From NCBI GenBank assembly GCA_003215355.1, contig QCKL01000007.1:1-58471 (forward strand): a DNA stretch of 58,471 nucleotides. The letters are read 5' to 3'. Source of the DNA: Prochlorococcus sp. AG-409-O23. Its GTDB lineage: Bacteria > Cyanobacteriota > Cyanobacteriia > PCC-6307 > Cyanobiaceae. Below, piece after piece: positions 28,000 to 37,995 of the stretch (position 1 is the first letter of the stretch; every line of letters starts with the position of its first letter). A model generated the notes under the pieces. It saw only the letters and a program-made list of their open reading frames with translations. It ran no database searches and was not told the origin of the DNA. The position numbers were made by a program, and so were the translations under genes.

Positions 28000-28527
28000 T
28001 CAGAGATTAAGGAATCTAATTCTTCCTTTTAAGAGCGCAACTAAAGCCTGAAGATCCACATCTAAATCATATTTAGCATTGTCTAGTTCCATTGCTTCAG
28101 TGAAAGATTTCTTTTGAATGCATCCGCACCAAGGAAGCCCATCAAGGCGACGCTCATTATTTCTCCAAACTCCACCTACTTGAACAATTCCTATAAGGGG
28201 TACAGAAAGAATTGCACAAAGAGCCACATAGGCTGCTGCTGAGCCAGGGATATCCCCAGAAGACAAAGGTGAAGCTGTCAAGATTATTGGTTGCCGCCAT
28301 GCACCCAATGCTTCTAACCAACTCATTCCATTGGTTCTAGTAATTGCAACATCTCCAGTTAAATTGACCAGGCCTTTTTCTCTAGGCAGTGAACTCAGTA
28401 TTTGATCAGGGCATTGGCTACAAGAGTATTCAAGGAAAGTTCCACCCCAAGCATTAGCCAGGGCAGCAATTACTGCTGGCTTGTTTGACTGGTCTGAGAG
28501 TTGACCAACGCCAACCACAAAAGGCAT
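28000..28527 (-). CDS. Conserved protein, faint similarity to BioD-like proteins
   Basis: A 175-residue product from ATG 28527 (ATG 28539 would add MICH). I do not recognise a family with certainty. PIILTASPLSSGDIPGSAAAYVALCAILSVPLIGIVQVGG recalls, in position and character, the middle of dethiobiotin-synthase-like P-loop proteins, where it precedes VVLN; I cite only the order of elements. No P-loop GxxxxGKT is present, so ATP binding as in BioD is unlikely. Cys residues occur in CSQC and WCGC. It is convergent with the LCP-like gene and divergent from prs. Confidence 0.6.
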   Translation of the reverse strand: MPFVVGVGQLSDQSNKPAVIAALANAWGGTFLEYSCSQCPDQILSSLPREKGLVNLTGDVAITRTNGMSWLEALGAWRQPIILTASPLSSGDIPGSAAAYVALCAILSVPLIGIVQVGGVWRNNERRLDGLPWCGCIQKKSFTEAMELDNAKYDLDVDLQALVALLKGRIRFLNL

Positions 28528-28625
28528 ATGACAAATCATTGTCCGACCATAACGTCATAAAGAAAATTGGAGATGGGCCATCACAGCATTACGATCAGTA
28601 TGAAGCGATATTGCGCGCGGGCATC

Positions 28626-29621
28626 GTGACCACTTTCCTTACCGCAGCACGGATGGAACAAGAAAGCCCCAGCTATGACACCCGAAGGTTACGACTATTT
28701 AGCGGGACCTCCAATCCTGCATTGGCAAGAGAAATTGCTGCTTACCTTGGCATTACTGATGGGCCTCTGGTTTGCAAAAGGTTTGCAGATGGAGAGCTAT
28801 ACGTTCAGATCCAACAGTCAATAAGAGGATGCGATGTATTTCTCATTCAACCAACATGCGCTCCGGTTAATGACAACCTCATGGAGTTGATGATCATGGT
28901 AGATGCCTGTAAACGTGCCTCAGCAAGACAAATAACAGCCGTCATCCCTTACTACGGATATGCGAGAGCAGATCGTAAAACTGCTGGTCGCGAATCTATT
29001 ACTGCCAAGCTCACTGCCAACTTATTAGTCAAGTCAGGAGTAGACAGAGTACTAGCTATGGATTTGCATTCTGCCCAGATTCAAGGTTATTTCGATATCC
29101 CCTGTGACCACATTTATGGGTCGCCAGTTTTAGTCGACTATCTATCTACTAAAGAGTTGGGTGAGATTGTCGTTGTCTCTCCGGACGTTGGAGGAGTGGC
29201 AAGGGCCAGAGCATTTGCTAAGCAAATGAAAGATGCACCTCTAGCCATAATTGATAAACGACGTTCAGCACATAACGTTTCTGAAAGTCTGACAGTGATT
29301 GGAGATGTCGCTGACAAGACAGCAATACTTATCGATGACATGATCGATACAGGCGGAACTATTTGCGCTGGTGCAGAACTACTTAGGAAGGATGGGGCTA
29401 AAAGAGTAATAGCTTGTGCTTCGCATGCAGTGTTCTCTCCTCCAGCATGCCAGAGGTTATCTGCAGACGGGCTTTTTGAACAAGTCATAGTGACAAATAG
29501 TATTCCTCTTTCCTCAGAGCAAAATTTTCCTCAATTGGAGATTTTATCAGTAGCAAATATGCTAGGAGAGGCTATTTGGCGAATACACGAAGAGAGTTCG
29601 GTAAGTTCTATGTTCCGCTAA
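28626..29621 (+). CDS. prs: Ribose-phosphate pyrophosphokinase
   Basis: Makes PRPP from ribose 5-phosphate and ATP for nucleotides, histidine and tryptophan. Signatures are RLRLFSGTSNPALA, RFADGELYVQIQ, YYGYARADRK, VLAMDLHSAQIQGYFDIP and the PRPP loop LIDDMIDTGGTI. Homologues start about 20 residues before RLRLFSG, so GTG 28626 (MTTFLTAARM, 331 residues) is chosen; ATG 28653 is the alternative. The frame stays open further upstream without similarity. Confidence 0.95.
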   Translation: MTTFLTAARMEQESPSYDTRRLRLFSGTSNPALAREIAAYLGITDGPLVCKRFADGELYVQIQQSIRGCDVFLIQPTCAPVNDNLMELMIMVDACKRASARQITAVIPYYGYARADRKTAGRESITAKLTANLLVKSGVDRVLAMDLHSAQIQGYFDIPCDHIYGSPVLVDYLSTKELGEIVVVSPDVGGVARARAFAKQMKDAPLAIIDKRRSAHNVSESLTVIGDVADKTAILIDDMIDTGGTICAGAELLRKDGAKRVIACASHAVFSPPACQRLSADGLFEQVIVTNSIPLSSEQNFPQLEILSVANMLGEAIWRIHEESSVSSMFR

Positions 29622-29704
29622 AATAAAGATATTTTTCTAGCCCTAATATAAATTAATTACAAGTCAAAAGTCAATTTCGAAAAGCATAATGCACCTAAGT
29701 ATAG

Positions 29705-32308
29705 TCAATTAAGCATTAAACTAATTACCTCACGTGTATTTGCCGAAAGTTCTAATTTACTCATTTGCTTAAGAGACCTATATATCTCCTCACTATGCGG
29801 GTTAGTATAACTTTTCCATCTGCTAAATACCTTTGAGAGCCTTGAAGCAGTGATAGGATTATTTAAATCAAGAATAGCCAATTGATCGGCCATGAAGTTA
29901 TAACCACTTCCATCAATCGCATGAAAGAGCTTTGTATTGGCAGAGAACCCACCTAATACTGCACGTATTGCATTTGGTGCCATAGGATCAAATTTCGGAT
30001 GAACTAATAATTCTTTTACCCTCTCAAGTCCATCATCCCTTGGAGTTGATGCCTCCAAACCAAACCAAGTGTCAAGTATCACTGGCTTTTCCTTCCACCG
30101 GTCAAAGAAAGTTTTCATAGCAATTTCCCTCTCTCCACAATCAATAGGTTGCAAAGCAAGAAGTGCTGCACGTGCCAACGTCATCGAATTTCCACTTACT
30201 GCTTCCATTGATTCATTGAGTATTTCACTGTCACCAGCAGCTGCTAAAAAGTCCCAAGCCAAAGCAGTCAATTTGCGTTCACCCTGACCAAGTGGCCAAT
30301 TCTTAGACCAAGCAACGCGACTTTTATCAAGTAAAGCTCTTAATTGATTAGCCAGGTTTCTTCCTAGAAATTCCTTAAAGGACATTCTTGCTTCATATAA
30401 AGCAATTGGATTAACAGAAGTCTGTAGATCCTCTAATTCAGCTAATCCAGGGATGCTTAATAAGCTTGCAATAACATTAGGGTCTTCATCATCACAAGAA
30501 GAAACCAAATGATCCAAAGCAAAAATTAAGCTCTCCTCCAGCTCAATATCAGGATTTAGTGATGCCCTAGCTAAAATTGATTCTCGAATTAGTGATTGCC
30601 CAGCCTCCCAACGAGAGAAAGGGTCATCATCTGACTTCAAAAGTTCTAGATACTCAGCACGAGATAAATCACAATCCCACTTAACTGGGGCAGAAAAGTT
30701 TCTGAAAATTGATATTGCCGGTTTTTTTGGTTCAATGGGAAGATTCTCGAGACAGAAGACCTGCTCACGCTGATCAAGAATTAACAAATGTTCTTTACTA
30801 AGTCGACCCTCAGAAGAGATTACTAAGAGAAGTATAGGAATGACGAGAGGTTCTTTTGAGGAGCTCGAAAATATTTGCTTACATTTAATGATCAGTTTTC
30901 CTGATTTAGAGTCCCATTCACGTTGAATTAAGACCTCAGGAGTTCCAGACTGGTAATACCATAATTTAAATTGATTAATATCAAAATTTATAGGCACTTT
31001 GTTTAGTAATGCAGCATCATAAATTGAATTAACAAAATCCTCTGTCGTTGCTGCACACCCATCAAACCTTTTCACATAGAGATCTATACCACACATGAAA
31101 CTTTTCTGACCAACTAAGGTCTTAAGCATACGTATTAACTCAGCACCTTTCTCATAAATTGTAGTTGTGTAGAAATTATCTATTGAAAGATATTCACCTG
31201 GCTTTACTGCATGAGAAGTAGGTCCAGAATCTTCTCGAAATTGAGTATTTCTTAAAAAAGATACATCTTCAATTCGCTTTACTGCAGCTGAATGTAAATC
31301 AGAAGTGAAAGACTGATCTCTAAAGACCGTCAAACCTTCTTTCAAAGAAAGTTGAAACCAGTCTCTACATGTTATTCGATTCCCTGTCCAATTATGGAAG
31401 TATTCATGAGCTACAACACTTTCAATTCTTTCTAATTCTGAGTCAGTAGCCGTAGAAGAATCTGCAAGTATTAACTTGGAATTAAAGATATTTAGACTTT
31501 TGTTCTCCATTGCTCCCATATTGAAGTGCCTAACTGCAACTATGTTGTACTCATTCAAGTCATACTCCAATCCATATACTGACTCATCCCAAGCCATAGC
31601 TCGCCTTAAAGATTGAAGTGCATGTGCTGTATAAATCTCGTCCCCAGCTTCAACATGTAGTCGAAGAATGATTGATTTTCCAGACGAAGTTTTATAGGTA
31701 CCTTTCACCTCATTTAGAGTGCCAGCTACTAAAGCAAAAAGATAAGATGGCTTAGGGAAAGGATCCATCCATAATGCTTCATGCCTAGATGCATCATTTT
31801 GGAGCTTGCCAGTTCGTATTAGATTTCCATTAGAAAGCAAAGCAGGGTATTTTTTAGCATTTGCTTCTATTCTTACTTGATACTTGCTAAGCACATCTGG
31901 CCTATCTGGATGATAGCAAATTCGTCGAAATCCTTCGGCTTCGCATTGAGTAGTTAAAAGATCTCCACTTAAATAAAGGCCCTCCAATGAAGAGTTATTA
32001 AAAGGGTTTATCTTGCAACTAATTGACAACTTAAAAGGCCTTTCTGAAATCTTTTGAATTACCAATTCTTCAGAGCTTAATCTATATAAATCAGTTGACA
32101 ATAATGATCCATTTACGAAGACAGATTCTAATTCCAGTTGAACACCTTTGAGAACCAAAGGTGTATTCTCAAGTGATAATGGTTCAATCTGCATAACACT
32201 CAAGACCTTTACGTGGTCTTCATGCAAACTAAAGTCAAGCTCAATGCTTGGAATTCGAAATGGATACTCAGAGTAATCCGAAAGCTTGACAAGTCTCTCT
32301 TTAATCAT
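29705..32308 (-). CDS. pepN: Aminopeptidase N (M1 metallopeptidase)
   Basis: Removes N-terminal residues from peptides in the cytoplasm. The 867-residue protein has the substrate-binding GAMEN motif at 265-269 and the zinc site H301-E302-x2-H305 with E324 (HEYFHNWTGN and SLKEGLTVF). The size and the long helical C-terminal domain match the E. coli PepN type and not the shorter eukaryote-like type. A single gene, with flanking gaps of roughly 80-130 bases. Confidence 0.96.
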   Translation of the reverse strand: MIKERLVKLSDYSEYPFRIPSIELDFSLHEDHVKVLSVMQIEPLSLENTPLVLKGVQLELESVFVNGSLLSTDLYRLSSEELVIQKISERPFKLSISCKINPFNNSSLEGLYLSGDLLTTQCEAEGFRRICYHPDRPDVLSKYQVRIEANAKKYPALLSNGNLIRTGKLQNDASRHEALWMDPFPKPSYLFALVAGTLNEVKGTYKTSSGKSIILRLHVEAGDEIYTAHALQSLRRAMAWDESVYGLEYDLNEYNIVAVRHFNMGAMENKSLNIFNSKLILADSSTATDSELERIESVVAHEYFHNWTGNRITCRDWFQLSLKEGLTVFRDQSFTSDLHSAAVKRIEDVSFLRNTQFREDSGPTSHAVKPGEYLSIDNFYTTTIYEKGAELIRMLKTLVGQKSFMCGIDLYVKRFDGCAATTEDFVNSIYDAALLNKVPINFDINQFKLWYYQSGTPEVLIQREWDSKSGKLIIKCKQIFSSSSKEPLVIPILLLVISSEGRLSKEHLLILDQREQVFCLENLPIEPKKPAISIFRNFSAPVKWDCDLSRAEYLELLKSDDDPFSRWEAGQSLIRESILARASLNPDIELEESLIFALDHLVSSCDDEDPNVIASLLSIPGLAELEDLQTSVNPIALYEARMSFKEFLGRNLANQLRALLDKSRVAWSKNWPLGQGERKLTALAWDFLAAAGDSEILNESMEAVSGNSMTLARAALLALQPIDCGEREIAMKTFFDRWKEKPVILDTWFGLEASTPRDDGLERVKELLVHPKFDPMAPNAIRAVLGGFSANTKLFHAIDGSGYNFMADQLAILDLNNPITASRLSKVFSRWKSYTNPHSEEIYRSLKQMSKLELSANTREVISLMLN

Positions 32309-32437
32309 TAGGTCTGAATAATGTGATTTCGTAATTAGATTTTAATCGCAAATAATCTGATTAGATAGAAAGAATAATTTTCAAAAGGTAACTCCAATAA
32401 GATATTCCTTGAGGAACCATTTTTCAGTCATTTTCTT

Positions 32438-32851
32438 CTAATCATTCTTGTTCATCACGGCCTTAACCTTTGCTTTTACATCATCAGGAACTTGTTTAGG
32501 GCAAAACTGCAAAGCGCCAGTAACTATCTGAAACTCTGCGCCTGAAAAAAGTTGTTTATTGGTCAACTTCTTCTTTCCAGCCGAAGCAACAAATCCACCG
32601 TGTCGTCCATTAAGAACTTGCGTATAGGTTGAGGCCGCAATTCCTACTGCCTTTGGAAAATCAACACCTGCTGATCGAGCATTGCAAAGATATGAAGCGC
32701 CAAGACCTCTATAAAGATAAATTTCCTCTTGGGATGCAGGCTTTGTCTTTGTTTTTTTCTTCGCAAAAGCCGCATCAGTGCACAACGCAAGTGGTGCAAA
32801 AATCAAGACTGATAAAAGGATGTGCCGCAATGGACGAGAAAAGATACTCAC
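32438..32851 (-). CDS. Small exported protein of unknown function
   Basis: A 137-residue precursor starting at GTG 32851. Residues 1-30 form a signal peptide (basic SRPLRH, hydrophobic ILLSVLIFAPLALC, then DAAFA before KKKTKTK), so the mature protein is probably periplasmic or lumenal, about 107 residues and basic. Two cysteines in the mature part (YLCNARS and LQFCPK) could form a disulfide. I recognise no family; the pattern is typical of a conserved picocyanobacterial hypothetical. Confidence 0.7.
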   Translation of the reverse strand: MSIFSRPLRHILLSVLIFAPLALCTDAAFAKKKTKTKPASQEEIYLYRGLGASYLCNARSAGVDFPKAVGIAASTYTQVLNGRHGGFVASAGKKKLTNKQLFSGAEFQIVTGALQFCPKQVPDDVKAKVKAVMNKND

Positions 32852-33034
32852 TAGTTCAATTGGAATGTGTAGCTATGGTGCCTTACTTGCCCATTATCTG
32901 ACCAATACAAATTCAATTGGAGGCTTTTAAAGCACCCTCAAAGGCAGAAACTAGTTCAAAAAGCACCTAAGAGTTTTATAAATCGAGGTAAGGCCGCATA
33001 ATGTGTTCTTCATTATTGCCAGGCGCTCGCCGCT

Positions 33035-34180
33035 GTGGATGGGCTAGAAGTCGATGAAAGACCACAGCTCAGGCTTGTGCTTGTAGCTGCTCGCAACCAC
33101 CTCTCAAGGGGGGATCTGAGATCGCTTATTAATTTCTTAGAGAGAGAAGACTGTGGCTTCAACGTAACTCTGCAGGTGTCCGACCCTAGTGATCAACCAG
33201 AGCTTCTTGAACTTCATCGCCTTGTCGCTATTCCTGCTCTAGTAAAGCTTTCGCCTGGAACGAAGCAGGTATTTGCTGGGAGCAGCTTGTTCCAACAGCT
33301 AAAAAGCTGGCTCCCTAGATGGCAACAGGAAGGAGTAGTAACTGGGTTAGGACTTAGCCTTAGTCCATCAGAACTTGATGGAAGCCGAACTCAAAAAGAA
33401 TTGCAATTAGAAGACGAGCTTCTGGTCTTAAGGCAAGAGAACCAAACCTTGACAGATCGTCTCCACTCTCAAGAAAGATTACTAAGGATGGTTGCACATG
33501 AATTACGTACACCTCTAACTGCAGCTGCACTTGCAGTACAAAGTCAAAAACTTGGTCAGATCGATATAAATAAATTTCAAGACGTAATTAATCGGCGCCT
33601 TCAAGAGATCGAATTACTGTCTAAGGATCTCCTTGAAGTAGGCAGTACTCGCTGGGAAGCCTTATTCAATCCGCAGAGACTTGATTTAGCAAATGTTGCC
33701 GCTGAAGCGATTCTTGAACTGGAAAAGCTTTGGTTGAGAAGAGGAATTGGAATTAACACTGATATCCCGACTGATCTTCCAAAAGTGTTCGCGGATCAAA
33801 GAAGAATGCATCAGGTTCTTTTGAACCTTATGGAAAATGCACTGAAATTCACCCAGAGCGGTGGAAAGATTTCAATCTCAATGCTGCACCGCACTAACCA
33901 ATGGGTACAAGTAAGCGTCTGTGACAGTGGACCAGGGATTCCAGAAGAAGAGCAGGAGCGCATTTTTCTTGATCGTGTCCGATTACCTCAAACTTCAGGT
34001 CTTACATCTGGCTTCGGGATTGGCCTTTCGGTGTGTAGGCGAATTGTAGAAGTACATGACGGTCGAATTTGGGTGGTTTCTAAGCCTGGTGAAGGTGCTT
34101 GCTTCTACTTCACGGTTCCTGTCTGGCAAGGACAAGGCAAGGAAGAAGACGCCTTGACGGAGGGTGAGGTTGGCCCGTAG
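33035..34180 (+). CDS. sasA: Adaptive-response sensor kinase SasA (circadian output)
   Basis: Histidine kinase that reads the KaiC clock and phosphorylates RpaA. Residues ~10-98 form a KaiB-like thioredoxin-fold sensor ([19 protein letters not shown] and [13 protein letters not shown]). The phospho-accepting histidine is H155 in [12 protein letters not shown]. The ATPase part has [25 protein letters not shown] and [18 protein letters not shown]. No membrane segment is seen. The start is GTG 33035. The kai genes are not in this window. A tRNA gene follows. Confidence 0.95.
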   Translation: MDGLEVDERPQLRLVLVAARNHLSRGDLRSLINFLEREDCGFNVTLQVSDPSDQPELLELHRLVAIPALVKLSPGTKQVFAGSSLFQQLKSWLPRWQQEGVVTGLGLSLSPSELDGSRTQKELQLEDELLVLRQENQTLTDRLHSQERLLRMVAHELRTPLTAAALAVQSQKLGQIDINKFQDVINRRLQEIELLSKDLLEVGSTRWEALFNPQRLDLANVAAEAILELEKLWLRRGIGINTDIPTDLPKVFADQRRMHQVLLNLMENALKFTQSGGKISISMLHRTNQWVQVSVCDSGPGIPEEEQERIFLDRVRLPQTSGLTSGFGIGLSVCRRIVEVHDGRIWVVSKPGEGACFYFTVPVWQGQGKEEDALTEGEVGP

Positions 34181-34183
34181 CTT
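34154..34183 (+). promoter_or_regulatory. Possible promoter of tRNA-Glu inside the sasA end
   Basis: TTGACG (34154-34159) and TAGCTT (34178-34183) are spaced by 18 bases, which would start transcription about 30 bases before the tRNA. The -35 is close to consensus, the -10 poor (3 of 6). Co-transcription with sasA is the alternative. Confidence 0.25.
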
Positions 34184-34223
34184 TCGAAGGTGGTCAAGTG
34201 CATTTAGGTGCGACCACGGCCTC

Positions 34224-34296
34224 GCCCCCATCGTCTAGAGGCCTAGGACACCTCCCTTTCACGGAGGCGACAGGGGTTCGAATCCCCTTGGGGGTA
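34224..34296 (+). tRNA. tRNA-Glu (UUC)
   Basis: A full cloverleaf can be drawn. The acceptor stem is GCCCCCA (34224-34230) with TGGGGGT (34289-34295), the anticodon stem is CCTCC/GGAGG around the loop CTTTCAC with anticodon TTC, and the T arm is AGGGG TTCGAAT CCCCT. The discriminator is A at 34296; CCA is not encoded. In cyanobacteria charged tRNA-Glu also feeds 5-aminolevulinate and thus chlorophyll synthesis through glutamyl-tRNA reductase. Confidence 0.97.
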
Positions 34297-34377
34297 TTAA
34301 AGATTTGAAAATTAGTTGTAACCGACTGGTCTAAGAGGAATATCTAATCTTGAATTACTACTCAAAATTCATAAAAG

Positions 34378-34983
34378 TCAATTGCTCATCTGAAACCCAG
34401 AGGCAGCTTGTTCCACGGCCAGAAGATTATTTGAAAGATCTTCTCTCAAATGCTGTTCAATCAAAGCTACTGGCATCCCAATACAACCTTGGACTGTTAA
34501 TTCATAAAGCAAGCAACTCCCAGAACCTCCAGCAAGCTCCCTAATCCTCCAAGAGCCTTCAAAGCGTCTGAAATCTCCTTTGATCAAATGAAACCTCAAT
34601 ACTCCTGCAGAACGGTCTTCATTCAACTCCAAATGGACCTGAGCGGAGAATCTGAATCCAAAAAATTCCTGTGAACCAACCTGCTTTAAATGGACACAGT
34701 CTCCTTTCCTAGAAATCACTGAGCTACTGGAAAGATTTGGGATGAATTCACTCAGATGATCATAGTCAGTGAGAACAGACCAGATAGGAGCAATATTTAA
34801 TGGGGTTCTTAATTGAGCCGCAAGTCTTCTAACACCATTCGGCAATCTCTCCATTGTTTGCTCAATGGTCTGACGATTCAAAACATTTGAATCCATTGGC
34901 TCAACAAGCTCTGTTTCAGCTGAAATCTGATGTGCAGAAAGAGATTCCAACTGGGTAACTTGCACTCCTAAGGACAAGAACAA
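34378..34983 (-). CDS. SRPBCC/START-like (polyketide cyclase/dehydrase) protein
   Basis: A protein of up to 201 residues. The part after about residue 55 matches the SRPBCC lipid-binding fold: IAPIWSVLTDYDHLSEFIPNL, then VISRKGDCVHLKQVG, FRFSAQVHLEL and GSWRIREL. Such proteins carry hydrophobic ligands; the ligand is unknown here. The start is uncertain: TTG 34983 gives the longest form, and ATG 34896 (MDSNVLNRQ) keeps the whole domain. It lies between tRNA-Glu and petH, divergent from the latter. Confidence 0.75.
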   Translation of the reverse strand: MFLSLGVQVTQLESLSAHQISAETELVEPMDSNVLNRQTIEQTMERLPNGVRRLAAQLRTPLNIAPIWSVLTDYDHLSEFIPNLSSSSVISRKGDCVHLKQVGSQEFFGFRFSAQVHLELNEDRSAGVLRFHLIKGDFRRFEGSWRIRELAGGSGSCLLYELTVQGCIGMPVALIEQHLREDLSNNLLAVEQAASGFQMSN

Positions 34984-35077
34984 TACAGAAACCTTTGCAA
35001 AGATGTGGACAAATTGCCCAGTGAATCAGCTGTGCCAATCCCAAAACGTGACCTATAGCAGCCACTTTCTTAGCTAA

Positions 35078-36211
<1,134 letters not shown>

Positions 36212-36232
36212 ACCTTATTAGCTTTAATTACT

Positions 36233-36286
36233 TTTCCTAGAGAAAGGCCCTATTCATTAGATTAGATAGGTGATTTCTCTAGGAAA
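36233..36286. terminator. Long imperfect hairpin between petH and zwf
   Basis: TTTCCTAGAGAAA (36233-36245) and TTTCTCTAGGAAA (36274-36286) are exact reverse complements. Within them CCTAT (36249-36253) and ATAGG (36266-36270) can pair too. It begins 21 bases after the petH stop and so probably ends or protects the petH message. A short AT-rich stretch follows, but no strong T-run. Confidence 0.5.
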
Positions 36287-36429
36287 GATTTCTCCTAAAA
36301 AACCTGAAAAATTAAGTAGAAATTCCCTAAAGCTTTTTGGGCATCCGAGGACAAAGCATGGCGAGATGCTCAAGAGCCACTTCAATTTGATCATTATTGG
36401 TCAATCTAGTCGGCATAGAGCCGTGTCCA

Positions 36430-37953
36430 ATGTCAATGTCGATCACTAACCCATTAAGAGAAGGACTACGACAAGAAAGAGTCATCGCCCCACAATGTCT
36501 TGTCATTTTCGGAGCCAGTGGAGATCTTACCCATCGCAAATTGGTCCCTGCTCTTTTCCAGTTATTTAAACAACGAAGATTGCCAAGTGAATTTGCAATA
36601 CTTGGATGTGCCCGTAGACCCTGGAGCGATAAAGAGTTCCGTCAGAAAATGGCTATTGGGTTACAAGAAGAAATAGAAGAGAATTTATTTGCCTGGGAAC
36701 AATTCTCAGAAGGTCTTTTTTATGAGCCAGTTGACCTTCAAAAACCTGAGGATTTATTAAGATTAGCTGTCAGATTAGAAGAGATTGATCGTCTACGTGC
36801 AACTCATAGCAATAGAACTTTCTATTTATCTGTTTCTCCTAAGTTTTACGGAAGTGGATGCCAATCTCTTGCAGCCGCTGGGCTACTCAATGATCCAAAA
36901 CGAAGTCGTTTGGTTATTGAAAAACCTTTCGGAAGAGATTTTGGAAGTGCTCAGTTCTTAAATCAATTAGTTCAAAACTGTGCTCAAGAAAGTCAGATCT
37001 TCCGAATAGATCATTACCTTGGGAAAGAGACAGTTCAGAATATCCTTGTACTCAGATTTGCTAATTCAATATTCGAACCAATATGGAATAGAAATTACAT
37101 CTCAAGCATTCAAATTACCGCTGCAGAAACAGTAGGAGTAGAAGATCGCGCTGATTATTACGAAGCCTCAGGAGCATTACGTGACATGGTACAAAACCAT
37201 CTCACACAAATGCTTGCAATAACTGCAATGGAGCCTCCAGGTCACTTCGATCCAGAAGCTATTCGCAATGAGAAAGCAAAAGTTCTTCAGGCTGCCAGGC
37301 TGGCTGATGAAATAGAACCTTGGAACTGTTGCGTTCGTGGTCAATACTCAAAAGGAGGAACAAAAGAATCACCTCTTGTTGGTTATAGAGATGAACCAGG
37401 GGTAAATCCCAATAGCACAACTGAAACTTACGTTGCTACAAAAATCTTCATAGATAATTGGAGATGGCAAGGAGTGCCCTTTTATGTTCGAACAGGTAAA
37501 CGTCTAGCAAAGCGCCTTAGTGAAGTAGTACTAACATTTAGGGAAGCCCCTGTTCACCTTTTTGATGCTGCTGGAGGTAGCCCAACATCAAACCAATTGA
37601 TTCTTAGAATTCAACCAGACGAAGGGGCAGAGTTTCGCTTTGAAGTGAAATCTCCAGGCTCAGGAATGCGCAGTCGTCCAGTTGAGATGGAGTTTTCATA
37701 TGACCAATCCTTTGGAGAGCCTTCAGACGAAGGTTATGTGAGGCTGTTGGCCGATGCGATGCTTGGCGATCCAACACTTTTTACGAGAAGCGATGAAGTT
37801 GAAGCTGCATGGAGGCTATACACACCACTTCTCGAGCTAATTGAAAACAGTCCTTGGGAGTTGCCTATCTACCCATATGAATCAAGAACTTGGGGACCTG
37901 CAGCAGCAGATGCTCTACTAGCTAAAGATGAATTGCTCTGGCGACGTCCTTAA
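36430..37953 (+). CDS. zwf: Glucose-6-phosphate 1-dehydrogenase
   Basis: First step of the oxidative pentose phosphate pathway, making NADPH at night from glycogen. From ATG 36430 (MSMSITNPL) it has 507 residues. The nucleotide motif is GASGDLTHRK at 28-37 and the substrate-binding RIDHYLGKE lies near residue 190. Frame-open codons upstream to 36397 do not resemble the family. A third ATG at 36436 is also possible. opcA follows after 42 bases, and together they form the usual cyanobacterial unit. Confidence 0.96.
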   Translation: MSMSITNPLREGLRQERVIAPQCLVIFGASGDLTHRKLVPALFQLFKQRRLPSEFAILGCARRPWSDKEFRQKMAIGLQEEIEENLFAWEQFSEGLFYEPVDLQKPEDLLRLAVRLEEIDRLRATHSNRTFYLSVSPKFYGSGCQSLAAAGLLNDPKRSRLVIEKPFGRDFGSAQFLNQLVQNCAQESQIFRIDHYLGKETVQNILVLRFANSIFEPIWNRNYISSIQITAAETVGVEDRADYYEASGALRDMVQNHLTQMLAITAMEPPGHFDPEAIRNEKAKVLQAARLADEIEPWNCCVRGQYSKGGTKESPLVGYRDEPGVNPNSTTETYVATKIFIDNWRWQGVPFYVRTGKRLAKRLSEVVLTFREAPVHLFDAAGGSPTSNQLILRIQPDEGAEFRFEVKSPGSGMRSRPVEMEFSYDQSFGEPSDEGYVRLLADAMLGDPTLFTRSDEVEAAWRLYTPLLELIENSPWELPIYPYESRTWGPAAADALLAKDELLWRRP

Positions 37954-37995
37954 AGACGACTCAATCTATCTAAACAACTATTAGTTATTTAAGTA

